NCBI GenBank assembly: GCA_003481775.1
Contig: QULU01000003.1
Coordinates: 58,716 to 122,715 of the forward strand
Reading direction: 5' to 3'
Length of the DNA stretch: 64,000 nucleotides
Source: Clostridiaceae bacterium OM02-2AC
GTDB taxonomy: Bacteria; Bacillota_I; Bacilli_A; Erysipelotrichales; Erysipelotrichaceae
Both the position numbers and the translations under genes were made by a program. Of the stretch, positions 49,151-58,155 are shown one piece after another; the stretch's first letter is position 1, and every line of letters begins with the position of its first letter. The notes below the pieces were generated by a model. That model searched no databases and was not told where the DNA came from. It saw only the letters and a list, made by a program, of their open reading frames with translations.

Positions 49151-51610
49151 ATGATTCAGGTTAGTGAGGCATTTCTGCAAGCCACCAGCGATGATGTGAT
49201 ACATCCGACATCTTATATCGTGCTTGGTGATGAATGTATTGTTCCTGTCTCTTATCAGCTGCAGGATGCTGTTTATGATGAGGATTCCCAGAGCTTTCTG
49301 GGGACCTTCATCTCCCGTTATGGTGAAATGGTTCTATTTGCAGAGCATGAGCTGTCATTACAGGATGAGAAATTCCAGCTGTATACCGGGTTTCAGCTGG
49401 CAGATGGCAGGGTGGAATACGCAGCACAGGGAACATTCTATATTTACGAGGTTCAGGAGGAGCTGCACGACATTCAGAAAACAATACGGTTTGCGGATGC
49501 AAGGATCCTCTTTAATAAACCACTGCAGCGGGAGATACCATATCCACTAAGTGTAAAGCAGCTGCTGGAGAAAATATGTGATCAGGTACAGATACCTTGT
49601 ATGGACATCACTGGACTGCCGAATGCAGACTTCATCATTGATAAAGAGGTGTATTGGGGAGAGGAAGCAACCTGTGCCGATGTGGTTAAGGCGATTGCGC
49701 AGGCTACAGCCGGATTTGCACTCATCGATACGAATGGAACACTCTGTATAAAGTGGTTCTCGGATTCTGTATCTTCATGGAATGCAGATACCTATTTTAC
49801 ACTGGAAAGTCATGATGTATTTGGTCCAGTCAATTCTATTGTACTGGGGAGGCAGCCGCAGAATGATAATATTTTTCTTCGGGATGAGGAAAGTGTGGAA
49901 ACGCATGGTTTATGTGAATTTCAAATCAATGACAATCCGATTCTTGATCTCGACCGCAAGACGACGATTCAGCCGATTTTCGAGCGTCTTAACGGCTTTA
50001 CCTATGCACCAATCCATATGGAAGGGAAAGGGAATCCGGCTTTGGAAAGAGGTGACCGCCTGCAGGTTACGCTGCTTGACGGTACATGTCTGGAATCGTA
50101 TGTCTTTCAGCATGAGCTGGTATTTGACGGTGCCTTGATATCTACGGTGGAAACACCGGCTCTTACGAAGACGCAAATCGATTATAGCGCAGCAGATTCT
50201 ATCGAAAAGCGAATTCTGCAGACGGAGCTGAAGGTGGATAAGGTCAAGGGCGAAATCACTTCACAGATACAGGATACGGTGACGAAGGTGGAAAAAATCG
50301 AAGCCAGCCGACGGTATGAGGTAAAGGTGCACTCCACCAAGGGGACCGCCTTTCGCAACGGAGATATTGATACCGTGCTTTCCGTACAAATTCTTTCATG
50401 GGATGAAGATATCACAGCTGTGGTATCGGATGCGGCAGTCAGATGGAGCCGGATTTCCTCCGATACGCTGGGTGATGAATCCTGGTCACGTACAGGAAAA
50501 AGCATACAGCTAACAGCTTCTGATTTTACAGACTCTGCAATTTTTACTTGTGAATGGAACGGAATCCGTGTGCCGATTTCTCTTGTGAATGTTTATGACG
50601 GGCAAAACGGAGCACCGGGTAAGGATGGAAATGATGGAAGAACCACCTATTTTCATGTGAAGTATGCACCAGTTGAGCATCCAAGCGATGAGCAGCTGAC
50701 AGAAACACCGTCTGCCTATATCGGTACCTATGTGGACTATCTGCCTGCCGATAGTACGATGGCAGGTGCATATACATGGGCCAGATTTCAAGGGACGGAT
50801 GGTATTCCAGGAACCAATGGTGCAGATGGAAAAACCTCTTATCTACATATCCGCTATTCCGATGACGGAGGACGGACCTTTACGGCAGAGGATGGAAAAA
50901 CACCGGGTGTCTACATAGGACAATATACGGACTTTACACAGGCTGACAGTTTGGATGTGACACTCTACAGCTGGGCAAAGGTCAAGGGAGACAATGATAT
51001 CATTTCCTCTCCCACGTCACCAGAGCGGACCGACTGTATGTGGCTGGATACCTCTGCGATGCGGAGTGTGTTAAAAAAATATAATTCTGATACATCGCAA
51101 TGGGAGGTTGTAAATGACTTTTCAGCGGAAATTTCTGCAGCGGAGGAAACGATTTTAAATATATCCAATACATCTCTTAGCGAGACCAAGAAAGAAATTA
51201 GAACGATGGTGGAAACTGGATATCTTACAAAAACTGAAGCAGGTGAATTGGAACAAAGCATTACGAAATCTATTATTGAACAGCAAAGTGATACTGTAAC
51301 AATACGTTTTAATGAATCAAAGGAACTGGTAGAAAAATTAGAGGGAGTAGTACAGACAAACAAGGAAGAAATAGAAAAATTCATTCGCTTTATCAAGGGA
51401 CGTATTGAAATCGGTGAAAGTGATTCTGCCTTTTCACTTGAAATTACGAATGAAAAGATAGCATTCCTTGACAGAGGATCTGAAATTGCATATATATCCA
51501 ATTCACAGCTGGTTATAACCGACGCAAATATTCAAAACAGTTTATCCGTTGGCAAATTTCATTTCGTACCTCGCAGTAATGGAAACATGTCAATCAAATA
51601 TATACCATAG
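49151..51610 (+). CDS. Tail-tip protein (Tal-like, baseplate hub) with collagen-like repeats
   Basis: An 819-residue protein. The first ~370 residues are of the siphophage tail-associated hub type (gp27/Tal-like, with TSYIVLGDECIVPVSYQ at the start). It is followed by an Ig-like stretch, two collagen-like inserts (GQNGAPGKDGNDG near 490-502 and GIPGTNGADG near 553-562), each followed by a similar block (TTYFHVKYAP and TSYLHIRYSDDGG), and a long coiled-coil tail near 660-760. There is no recognisable peptidase domain. TGAGG is close upstream of the ATG. It probably forms the tail tip and carries the fibre. Confidence 0.8.
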   Translation: MIQVSEAFLQATSDDVIHPTSYIVLGDECIVPVSYQLQDAVYDEDSQSFLGTFISRYGEMVLFAEHELSLQDEKFQLYTGFQLADGRVEYAAQGTFYIYEVQEELHDIQKTIRFADARILFNKPLQREIPYPLSVKQLLEKICDQVQIPCMDITGLPNADFIIDKEVYWGEEATCADVVKAIAQATAGFALIDTNGTLCIKWFSDSVSSWNADTYFTLESHDVFGPVNSIVLGRQPQNDNIFLRDEESVETHGLCEFQINDNPILDLDRKTTIQPIFERLNGFTYAPIHMEGKGNPALERGDRLQVTLLDGTCLESYVFQHELVFDGALISTVETPALTKTQIDYSAADSIEKRILQTELKVDKVKGEITSQIQDTVTKVEKIEASRRYEVKVHSTKGTAFRNGDIDTVLSVQILSWDEDITAVVSDAAVRWSRISSDTLGDESWSRTGKSIQLTASDFTDSAIFTCEWNGIRVPISLVNVYDGQNGAPGKDGNDGRTTYFHVKYAPVEHPSDEQLTETPSAYIGTYVDYLPADSTMAGAYTWARFQGTDGIPGTNGADGKTSYLHIRYSDDGGRTFTAEDGKTPGVYIGQYTDFTQADSLDVTLYSWAKVKGDNDIISSPTSPERTDCMWLDTSAMRSVLKKYNSDTSQWEVVNDFSAEISAAEETILNISNTSLSETKKEIRTMVETGYLTKTEAGELEQSITKSIIEQQSDTVTIRFNESKELVEKLEGVVQTNKEEIEKFIRFIKGRIEIGESDSAFSLEITNEKIAFLDRGSEIAYISNSQLVITDANIQNSLSVGKFHFVPRSNGNMSIKYIP

Positions 51611-51622
51611 GAGGTGTAAAAA

Positions 51623-53185
51623 ATGTCATCATTAGTTTTAACTCTGACAGAGAGTAATGTAAGTGTCACGAATAACACGTCTGATGTTAGTGTTGCGGTT
51701 ACTGTGAAATTCACAGATGGATGGTGGGCGGCCGCAGATGCGGGTAGCAGTATGACTGTTACCTGTAACGGTACCAGTAAGACCTTAAAATTTGGTGCCT
51801 ATAATATCGGGGTCAATGGCTCAAAAAATCTGGGCTCCGTGAAATTTACAGGTATCAAGCATAACGCAGACGGAAGCAAGAGCGTCAGTGCCAGTGCGTC
51901 CTGGACCGTTCCGTTCTCCGGAGGCTACAAGGTCAGCGGGTCTGCCTCGAAGACACTTACCAAGATTCCAAGAGCTTCATCCATAAGCTCGATCAGCGGG
52001 AGTACGCTGGGCTCAGCGATTACCGTCAACATAACACGCCTTAGTAGTGATTTCACACATAAAGTAACTTATAAGCTAGGTTCGATTACACGCACCTACA
52101 CAGGGCAGACAACATCCTGTACCTTTACACCACCGCTTAGTGATGCTGCTCAGATACCGAAAGCAACATCCGCCTCAGCAAGCATAAGTGTACAGACATA
52201 CTCAGGAAGCACAGCAGTGGGCTCTGCTGTAACAAAATCCTTTTCATTAAATGTGCCTGCATCAGTTGTGCCAAGCATCAACATCCCAAGTATTAGCAGG
52301 GTAGATCATGAGGTTCCATCATCATGGGGAATTTATGTAAAAGGAATATCCGGAGCAAATATAAGTATTAGCGGTGCAGGGATCCATGGAAGTACCATAT
52401 CAACCTATGAAATCAGTGGCAGCTATTCAGCAAAGAGCAGCAGCTTGTCGATTGAAAAATTGAATCAGCCGGGAACCAATACATTTACAGGTACAGTAAC
52501 AGACAGCCGCGGTAGAAAGGCAAGTGCAACGACATCTATTACTGTTTTAGATTACACACCTCCTACCGTTTCACTGAAAGTAGAACGCTGTAACGCCGAT
52601 GGTACCTCCAATACGGAAGGCGCCTATGTGAAAGCTATCGCAGTTTATTCAATTTCATCATTGAATGGTAAAAATAGCATTAAGAGTAAAAAAATACAAA
52701 TTCAATCCTATACAAACACAGCGTTTACAAGCGGAAGTGCTGTTATTATGGGAGGTGCATTGTCACCGGATCTCTCTTATATAGCAACTATTACGATTGA
52801 AGATGCTTTAGGTAAAATAGCAGAAACACAGACTACAGTACCTACTGGGGCAGTTACTTTGGACTTCAAAAGCGGAGGGAAAGGGATTGCTTTTGGTAAG
52901 GTAGCAGAGTCTGAAAGTATAGTGGACAGTGCCTGGTCCATTCGTACAGCAGGTTCCTTATTCACAGCTGGAAAAACATCAGTCAGTGATAAAAAATCAG
53001 GTATTGTTTTATCGTCAGGTACTATGAGTCTTTGTGCTAATTCTCCCTATATTGATTTTTATTATCAGAATGCAACGTCAAAAACTTCTACCATAAAGGA
53101 AGCATCCAGCGGGCATTTATCTGTGAATGGTGCTGAGCTTTACTCTAATTCTATAAAATGTTCAAACTGGTTTCGCAGCAGCTGA
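51623..53185 (+). CDS. Tail fibre, N-terminal part, ending at an in-frame TGA (DUF859-like)
   Basis: A 520-residue Ser/Thr/Gly-rich protein with DUF859-type beta repeats (for example KFTDGWWAAADAGSS near 28-42 and the repeated TASGS-like strands). AGGAGGTG precedes the ATG. It stops at TGA 53183-53185, but the next codons in the same frame are TTGWYSETYGGGIYM, the conserved continuation of fibre C-termini (usually ...FRSSGNTGWYNETYGGG). A GGA to TGA change would explain it. Thus the full fibre would be 655 residues (51623-53590). TGA serves as an ordinary stop elsewhere in this window. Confidence 0.8.
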   Translation: MSSLVLTLTESNVSVTNNTSDVSVAVTVKFTDGWWAAADAGSSMTVTCNGTSKTLKFGAYNIGVNGSKNLGSVKFTGIKHNADGSKSVSASASWTVPFSGGYKVSGSASKTLTKIPRASSISSISGSTLGSAITVNITRLSSDFTHKVTYKLGSITRTYTGQTTSCTFTPPLSDAAQIPKATSASASISVQTYSGSTAVGSAVTKSFSLNVPASVVPSINIPSISRVDHEVPSSWGIYVKGISGANISISGAGIHGSTISTYEISGSYSAKSSSLSIEKLNQPGTNTFTGTVTDSRGRKASATTSITVLDYTPPTVSLKVERCNADGTSNTEGAYVKAIAVYSISSLNGKNSIKSKKIQIQSYTNTAFTSGSAVIMGGALSPDLSYIATITIEDALGKIAETQTTVPTGAVTLDFKSGGKGIAFGKVAESESIVDSAWSIRTAGSLFTAGKTSVSDKKSGIVLSSGTMSLCANSPYIDFYYQNATSKTSTIKEASSGHLSVNGAELYSNSIKCSNWFRSS

Positions 53186-53590
53186 ACAACTGGCTGGTAT
53201 AGCGAAACATATGGCGGTGGAATTTATATGAAAGATACAACATGGGTCAGAGTTTATAACGGAAAAGGCTTTTATTGCGAAGGAGCACTACAGGCTGCTG
53301 GTAAAATGACGGCGAATGGCGGGCTGTCGGTGGCAGGAACTATCAATGGATCTGCATTTAAATGCGGTTATGTATCAATTACTCCAGTAGCGAATACACC
53401 AACTAAAATACATATCAGTACGTCATTCAGTGGAACACCAAGAATTTGTGTTACTGCCAATTCTACCGTGATTGGTACAACTGTAAAGGGAGCATCTATA
53501 GCGAATCAGAACAGTACGGGATTTGACATTTATATCAATCGTTCAAATACAACGGCAACGAGTGTAAACTGGATTGCCGTAGTGGGATAA
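53186..53590 (+). pseudogene. Tail fibre C-terminal part, separated by the TGA
   Basis: This is the 134-residue remainder of the fibre in the same frame. It includes GWYSETYGGGIYM, then DTTWVRVYNGKGFYC and a C-terminal beta domain (about 75 residues, with SFSGTPRICVTAN). The first ATG is 53228; GGTGGA before it could allow separate translation of 120 residues. The segment corresponds to the receptor-binding tip in such fibres, so its loss would alter or abolish target recognition. Without readthrough or reinitiation it is not made attached to the fibre. Confidence 0.75.
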
Positions 53591-53599
53591 GGAGGCTTT

Positions 53600-54031
53600 A
53601 TGGAAAAAACAATACAATCCTATATGCAGAGCATCGACGGAAGAAAAGGTTATATGTGTGTGGATAAAGATAAAAACTGCATTGCGTTTTCATATGATCC
53701 GATTGCGATGGAAGGGTATGAAACGGTCTGTGTAAATTGTCAGAATGAAATTGATGCAGACAGAGCTTATGGATATTTGATTGATAAAGGGAACCAGCTC
53801 ATTTGGTCGGATGAGAAATGGGAACAATATATGCAGGATGTCATAGAGCCGAATTCAATACGCGAACGCAGAGAAGAGGAGTGCTTTGCAATTATCAATC
53901 GTGGAGATACATGGTATCGTCTGCATGTGAATACAGTGCAGCGAGAGGAAGAGCTTAGGCGCTGGTATCAGGCGTGGCTGGAAGCGCCACTTACGCGTTG
54001 TATACCAGAGAAGCCGGCATGGATCGAATGA
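53600..54031 (+). CDS. Small phage protein downstream of the fibre gene (function unknown)
   Basis: A 143-residue protein. The C-terminal motif FAIINRGDTWYRLHV...LRRWYQAWLEAPLTRCIPEKPAWI is common to proteins encoded after the fibre in Firmicute phages, where they are thought to be tail or fibre accessory proteins (XkdW-like), but no mechanism is known. AAGGAGG lies seven bases before the ATG. It is co-directional and close to the fibre end, so it is likely a fibre assembly or baseplate component. Confidence 0.6.
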   Translation: MEKTIQSYMQSIDGRKGYMCVDKDKNCIAFSYDPIAMEGYETVCVNCQNEIDADRAYGYLIDKGNQLIWSDEKWEQYMQDVIEPNSIRERREEECFAIINRGDTWYRLHVNTVQREEELRRWYQAWLEAPLTRCIPEKPAWIE

Positions 54032-54057
54032 ACTGCAGCTTGATAGGAGGAAATGGG

Positions 54058-54471
54058 ATGAACGATTTTTCTATAATGCTAGTTAAAGATTTACAGCTGG
54101 TGATACTGTGCTTTGCTGTTCTTATGCTGGCCATGGGAGCCAACATTGTATTAAGTCTTTATTACCATATCGAAATAACCAAAGAAGCTTTTGATAAACG
54201 AAAAATATGCTATACAGCAAAAAAAGCATTGATGTTAATGCTTGGCACGATTTTAATGGTTATTGCTATTGACAGTGCAGGGACTTTGTTAGCTCCCTAT
54301 TTACCGGATGTATTCGGGAAAATGCAGGATACCGTAACGATGGCGATGATTATTTCTACGATTGGTGTTGCGGTATGCCGGTATATAAAGGATGCATATA
54401 GGTCATTCTTAGATATCCTAAAAGCAACGATACCGATGGAGGACAATGAAGTTGATGCAAAAGATAAGTAA
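54058..54471 (+). CDS. Phage holin
   Basis: A 137-residue membrane protein with three hydrophobic helices (near residues 11-38, 57-80 and 88-112) and a charged C-terminus (MEDNEVDAKDK), in the usual holin position just before the endolysin. Holins make membrane pores at a set time and let the lysin out. The ATG at 54058 has AGGAGG six bases upstream; the frame extends upstream into the preceding gene without support. In a tailocin the holin would release the particles by lysis of the producer. Confidence 0.75.
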   Translation: MNDFSIMLVKDLQLVILCFAVLMLAMGANIVLSLYYHIEITKEAFDKRKICYTAKKALMLMLGTILMVIAIDSAGTLLAPYLPDVFGKMQDTVTMAMIISTIGVAVCRYIKDAYRSFLDILKATIPMEDNEVDAKDK

Positions 54472-54503
54472 GGCATATAGCTTATTATAAAAAGGAGAAT
54501 CAT

Positions 54504-55325
54504 ATGACATTCAAGAAGAGAACCAGCCTGTCCAATCTGGCAGACAGCAGCTGGATGCAATGGGCAATACAAAGAACCGGCGTCCCAATGCCAAACTGCG
54601 TTACCTATGCGACTGCCAGAATCAGTGAAATTCTGAATCGAAAGGAATACCTCGATGATCCCCGTGTCAGTGGTGCGCAGGAGCTGTGGAATAACTATTC
54701 CAAAGGCTTTCGGCATGCGGACTATGCAGAGCCGGGAGCACTGATGATATGGAAATCGGGACAATACGGTCATGTGGCCGTATGTGAAGACCTGCTGGAT
54801 ATCCACACCATTGCCTGGAGCCAGTCCAACTACGGCGGGGCAATGTTTGAATATGTGAAAGGAAATCCGAACGGCTATAAGGGAATGCAGTTTCTTGGAT
54901 ACCTGCTTCATGAGAAGCTTACACCGCCATTACAGGAAAAGCCGGAAGCATCACAGACACAGATCCAGCCAGGGCAAAAGGTCAATGTGAAGGCAGCCGC
55001 AAAATATTATTCCAGCGGAGAGCGCATTCCTGAGTGGGTGAAGAAGCAGACCTATACGGTGCAGCAGATAAACGGAAACCGGGTATTGCTGAAAGAAATC
55101 CTTTCCTGGGTTTCATCCTCGGACCTACAGCCCTCCAACACCTCCGCTTTACGTGTACAGGTGGGAAGCAAGGTCCGCATCAAAAAGAACACAAAGAGGT
55201 ATGCGAGCGGAGAACAGATTCCCGCCTGGGTTAAAAATCAAAAGTATACCATTCAGCAAATCAAGGACAGCCGTGTACTGCTGAAGGAAATACAGAGCTG
55301 GGTCTTTCTAAAGGACATTGAGTAG
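54504..55325 (+). CDS. Endolysin with CHAP domain and two wall-binding repeats
   Basis: A 273-residue lysin. The CHAP domain (about residues 15-140) has the catalytic Cys in MPNCVTYATAR near 31 and His in GQYGHVAV near 92. Two repeats of about 52 residues follow (GQKVNVKAAAKYYSSGERIP and GSKVRIKKNTKRYASGEQIP), each with WVK and RVLLKEI, which are SH3-like wall-binding modules. CHAP enzymes cut peptide crosslinks or amide bonds of peptidoglycan. AAAAAGGAGAA lies six bases before the ATG. It is the last gene of the module. Confidence 0.9.
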   Translation: MTFKKRTSLSNLADSSWMQWAIQRTGVPMPNCVTYATARISEILNRKEYLDDPRVSGAQELWNNYSKGFRHADYAEPGALMIWKSGQYGHVAVCEDLLDIHTIAWSQSNYGGAMFEYVKGNPNGYKGMQFLGYLLHEKLTPPLQEKPEASQTQIQPGQKVNVKAAAKYYSSGERIPEWVKKQTYTVQQINGNRVLLKEILSWVSSSDLQPSNTSALRVQVGSKVRIKKNTKRYASGEQIPAWVKNQKYTIQQIKDSRVLLKEIQSWVFLKDIE

Positions 55326-55413
55326 CCTTTTCCGTATGGGAATAAGGAATTGTATACATTTTTACAAATGATAAATCAATCGAAACACAACGTTTAAATA
55401 AAGAATAAATGGA

Positions 55414-55450
55414 AAGAATATCAGAGAAATGCTCGGATATTCTTTTCTTT
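55414..55450 (+). terminator. Terminator of the tailocin module
   Basis: AAGAATATC (55414-55422) pairs with GATATTCTT (55436-55444), followed by TTCTTTT. Confidence 0.8.
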
Positions 55451-55570
55451 TAAAATTTTCATAAATCGTGGAAGCGGTATCCTTTCCTCCTGTTTGTCAC
55501 AAAAGAGAAGAAAGACCATAAAATAGCAGGAGAAGGGAGGCTTTGCGCACTTTACGTACAGTTTTTGTAT

Positions 55571-55599
55571 TTGTAATTACGTGTAAAATAATGTAAAAT
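55571..55599 (+). promoter_or_regulatory. Promoter of glgP
   Basis: TTGTAA (55571-55576), 17-base spacer, TAAAAT (55594-55599), 32 bases before the start codon. Confidence 0.6.
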
Positions 55600-55630
55600 A
55601 AAAGGCGAGCTGGAAGGAGTAGTTAAAGTT

Positions 55631-58045
55631 ATGGCTAACGAATTTAAGAACAAAAATGAGTTCAAGGAAGAGTTTCAAAGAAGAATTATAGAGCGCTACG
55701 GTCGTTCGTTTGAACAGGCCCACATCACTGAAAAATATATGATTCTGGGGGAAATGGTTCGTGACTATGCAAGCATTCACTGGAACGCCAGTAAGAATGT
55801 CATAGCCGAAAAAAAGGAAAAGCAGATGTATTATTTTTCCATGGAATTTCTTATGGGAAGACTGCTGACTAACAATCTGATGAATCTGGGAATCTATGAA
55901 ATCGCTAAGGAGGGTCTTGCAGAGCTTGGGCTGGATATCAACGAGCTGGAGGATCTGGAAAGCGATGCAGGTCTGGGAAATGGAGGCTTGGGACGTCTGG
56001 CAGCCTGTTTCCTCGATTCACTTGCCAGCCTGAACCTGGCAGGACATGGAAACTGTATTCGCTATGAGTATGGTCTCTTTAAACAGAAAATCGTAAACAA
56101 CGAACAGGTGGAGGTACCTGACCAGTGGCTGTCTTTAGGCAATGTCTGGGAAGTGCGGAAACCAAAGCATGCAGTCAATGTCAACTTTGGCGGACATGTG
56201 GACATGTGGATGGGAGAAGACGGCAAGGCAATCGTTAACCATGTGCCTTCCTTGATTGTACGTGCCGTGCCTTATGATATGCCGATTGTCGGACAGAACA
56301 CCAACCTGACAAATACACTTCGTCTGTGGAGCGCAGAGGTGGCGGATGATGCCTGTGATGCGAGCAGTCTGAATGAATATGTGAATGAGGTGCGTGAGAT
56401 TTGCCGTAACGTTTATCCGGATGATTCTACCGAGCATGGCAAGATTCTGCGTTTGAAGCAGCAGTATTTCTTCGTAGCTGCAGGATTGAATAATATTATT
56501 GAATCCCATATGTCTACCTACCATACACTGGATAACTTTTCAGAAAAGGTTGCGATTCAGCTGAACGATACCCATCCGGTACTTTGTATTCCGGAGCTGA
56601 TGCGTATTCTGATGGATGATTACAAATACGACTGGGATCAGGCTTGGGATATCACAAAGAATACCATGGCATATACAAATCATACTGTCCTGAGCGAAGC
56701 TCTGGAAAAATGGCCGATTCAGTACGTACAGGATTTGCTGCCACGTGTGTTTATGATCATCGAGGAAATCGATCGTCGCTTTAAATATGAAGTAAGTCAT
56801 GATATGAGCAGATCCGATCTGATGAATGAGTGCTGTGTGTTAAAGGATGGACAGGTTCACATGGCAAATCTGGCAATCATCGGTTCACACAGTGTCAACG
56901 GTGTGGCTGCACTGCATACGAAAATATTGAAGGAAGATGTTATGAAGAACTTCAATGACATCTATCCGAATAAATTCAACAACAAAACAAATGGTATCAC
57001 GCACAGAAGATGGCTGCTGTACTCCAACCCGCAGCTGAGCAATCTGCTGGAAAAAACGATCGGCTCTGCATTCAAGACCAACCCGGAGCGACTGCAGGAT
57101 CTGATGAAGTACGTAGATGATAAGGATCTGCAGAAGGAATTTATGGATGTGAAGATGGAGCGTAAGAAAATCCTTGCGGCTTATATTAAGGATACACTGC
57201 ACATTGATATCGATGTCAATTCCATTTTCGATGTACAGGCAAAGCGTCTGCATGCCTATAAGCGTCAGCTGCTGAATGTCATGAACATTATCGATTTGTA
57301 CTTCCGTATGAAGCAGGATCCATCCTTCCGTATTTATCCGAGAACCTTTATCTTTGCGGCAAAGGCGGCACCTAGCTATACGTTTGCCAAAGAGGTTATC
57401 AAGCTGATTCACTATGTAGCCGACAAGGTAAATAACGACTCGGATGTCTCTCCATATATGAAGGTTGTCTTCCTTCCGAACTATGGGGTAAGCATTGCGG
57501 AAATTCTGATGAATGCTGCTGATGTTTCCGAACAGATTTCCACAGCAGGTAAAGAGGCAAGCGGTACCGGAAACATGAAATTTATGATGAACGGCGCAAT
57601 TACGCTGGGAACTATGGATGGTGCCAATGTGGAAATTGTGGAAAGAGTCGGCTATGACCATGCGGAAATCTTTGGATTACGCGCCGATGATGTCGCTCTT
57701 GTGAAGCATGAGAATTCCTATGATGTATGGCGAAAATACAATGAGAATGCCAACATTCAGAAGGTGGTAAACAGCTTTGTCGATTCTACCTTCTCCAATG
57801 ATCCGAAGGACTTCAAACAGATTTATAACGAGCTGATGTTCAAAAATGATGAATATCTGCTGCTGGCGGATTTTGAAGCGTACTCTCACGCACAGAAAAA
57901 TATCGAAGACCGTTATCGCGATAAAGAGGGATGGGCAAAAACCTGTCTGATCAATATCGCACAGTCCGGTTATTTCTCAAGTGATCGTACCATCAAACAG
58001 TACGCGGAGGAAATCTGGAATATTGAACCTGTAAATATGAAATAA
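55631..58045 (+). CDS. glgP: Glycogen/alpha-glucan phosphorylase
   Basis: GlgP releases glucose-1-phosphate from alpha-1,4 glucan ends, using pyridoxal phosphate. The 804-residue length is standard. The PLP Lys is in KEASGTGNMKFMMNGAITLGTMDGANVE near residue 645 (this segment is split here for clarity: EASGTGNMKFMMNGA then ITLGTMDGANVEI). ESDAGLGNGGLGRLAACFLDS near residues 110-130 is the other conserved block. AAGGAG precedes the ATG. The product feeds the phosphoglucomutase at 13611. It is monocistronic between terminators. Confidence 0.97.
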   Translation: MANEFKNKNEFKEEFQRRIIERYGRSFEQAHITEKYMILGEMVRDYASIHWNASKNVIAEKKEKQMYYFSMEFLMGRLLTNNLMNLGIYEIAKEGLAELGLDINELEDLESDAGLGNGGLGRLAACFLDSLASLNLAGHGNCIRYEYGLFKQKIVNNEQVEVPDQWLSLGNVWEVRKPKHAVNVNFGGHVDMWMGEDGKAIVNHVPSLIVRAVPYDMPIVGQNTNLTNTLRLWSAEVADDACDASSLNEYVNEVREICRNVYPDDSTEHGKILRLKQQYFFVAAGLNNIIESHMSTYHTLDNFSEKVAIQLNDTHPVLCIPELMRILMDDYKYDWDQAWDITKNTMAYTNHTVLSEALEKWPIQYVQDLLPRVFMIIEEIDRRFKYEVSHDMSRSDLMNECCVLKDGQVHMANLAIIGSHSVNGVAALHTKILKEDVMKNFNDIYPNKFNNKTNGITHRRWLLYSNPQLSNLLEKTIGSAFKTNPERLQDLMKYVDDKDLQKEFMDVKMERKKILAAYIKDTLHIDIDVNSIFDVQAKRLHAYKRQLLNVMNIIDLYFRMKQDPSFRIYPRTFIFAAKAAPSYTFAKEVIKLIHYVADKVNNDSDVSPYMKVVFLPNYGVSIAEILMNAADVSEQISTAGKEASGTGNMKFMMNGAITLGTMDGANVEIVERVGYDHAEIFGLRADDVALVKHENSYDVWRKYNENANIQKVVNSFVDSTFSNDPKDFKQIYNELMFKNDEYLLLADFEAYSHAQKNIEDRYRDKEGWAKTCLINIAQSGYFSSDRTIKQYAEEIWNIEPVNMK

Positions 58046-58058
58046 ACGGAAGCTTAGA

Positions 58059-58090
58059 AAGGACTGAATATTCAGTTCTTTTTTCCTTTC
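58059..58090 (+). terminator. Rho-independent terminator of glgP
   Basis: AAGGACTGAA (58059-58068) pairs with TTCAGTTCTT (58071-58080) with G-U pairs, followed by a T run. Confidence 0.75.
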
Positions 58091-58155
58091 ATGACTTCTA
58101 GACTTGAAAAATATCTGGTTCGCTTATACAATGAAGAATAGAAATGAGGGATGAT

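Noticed and set aside
53183..53185. TGA as selenocysteine or as a reassigned Trp codon
   Set aside because: TGA ends many genes in the window, and no selenocysteine insertion hairpin is apparent; a simple nonsense change is more likely.
44014..55325. Ordinary complete prophage
   Set aside because: No integrase, replication, packaging or capsid genes and no attachment sites are visible; both flanks are ordinary chromosomal genes with terminators.
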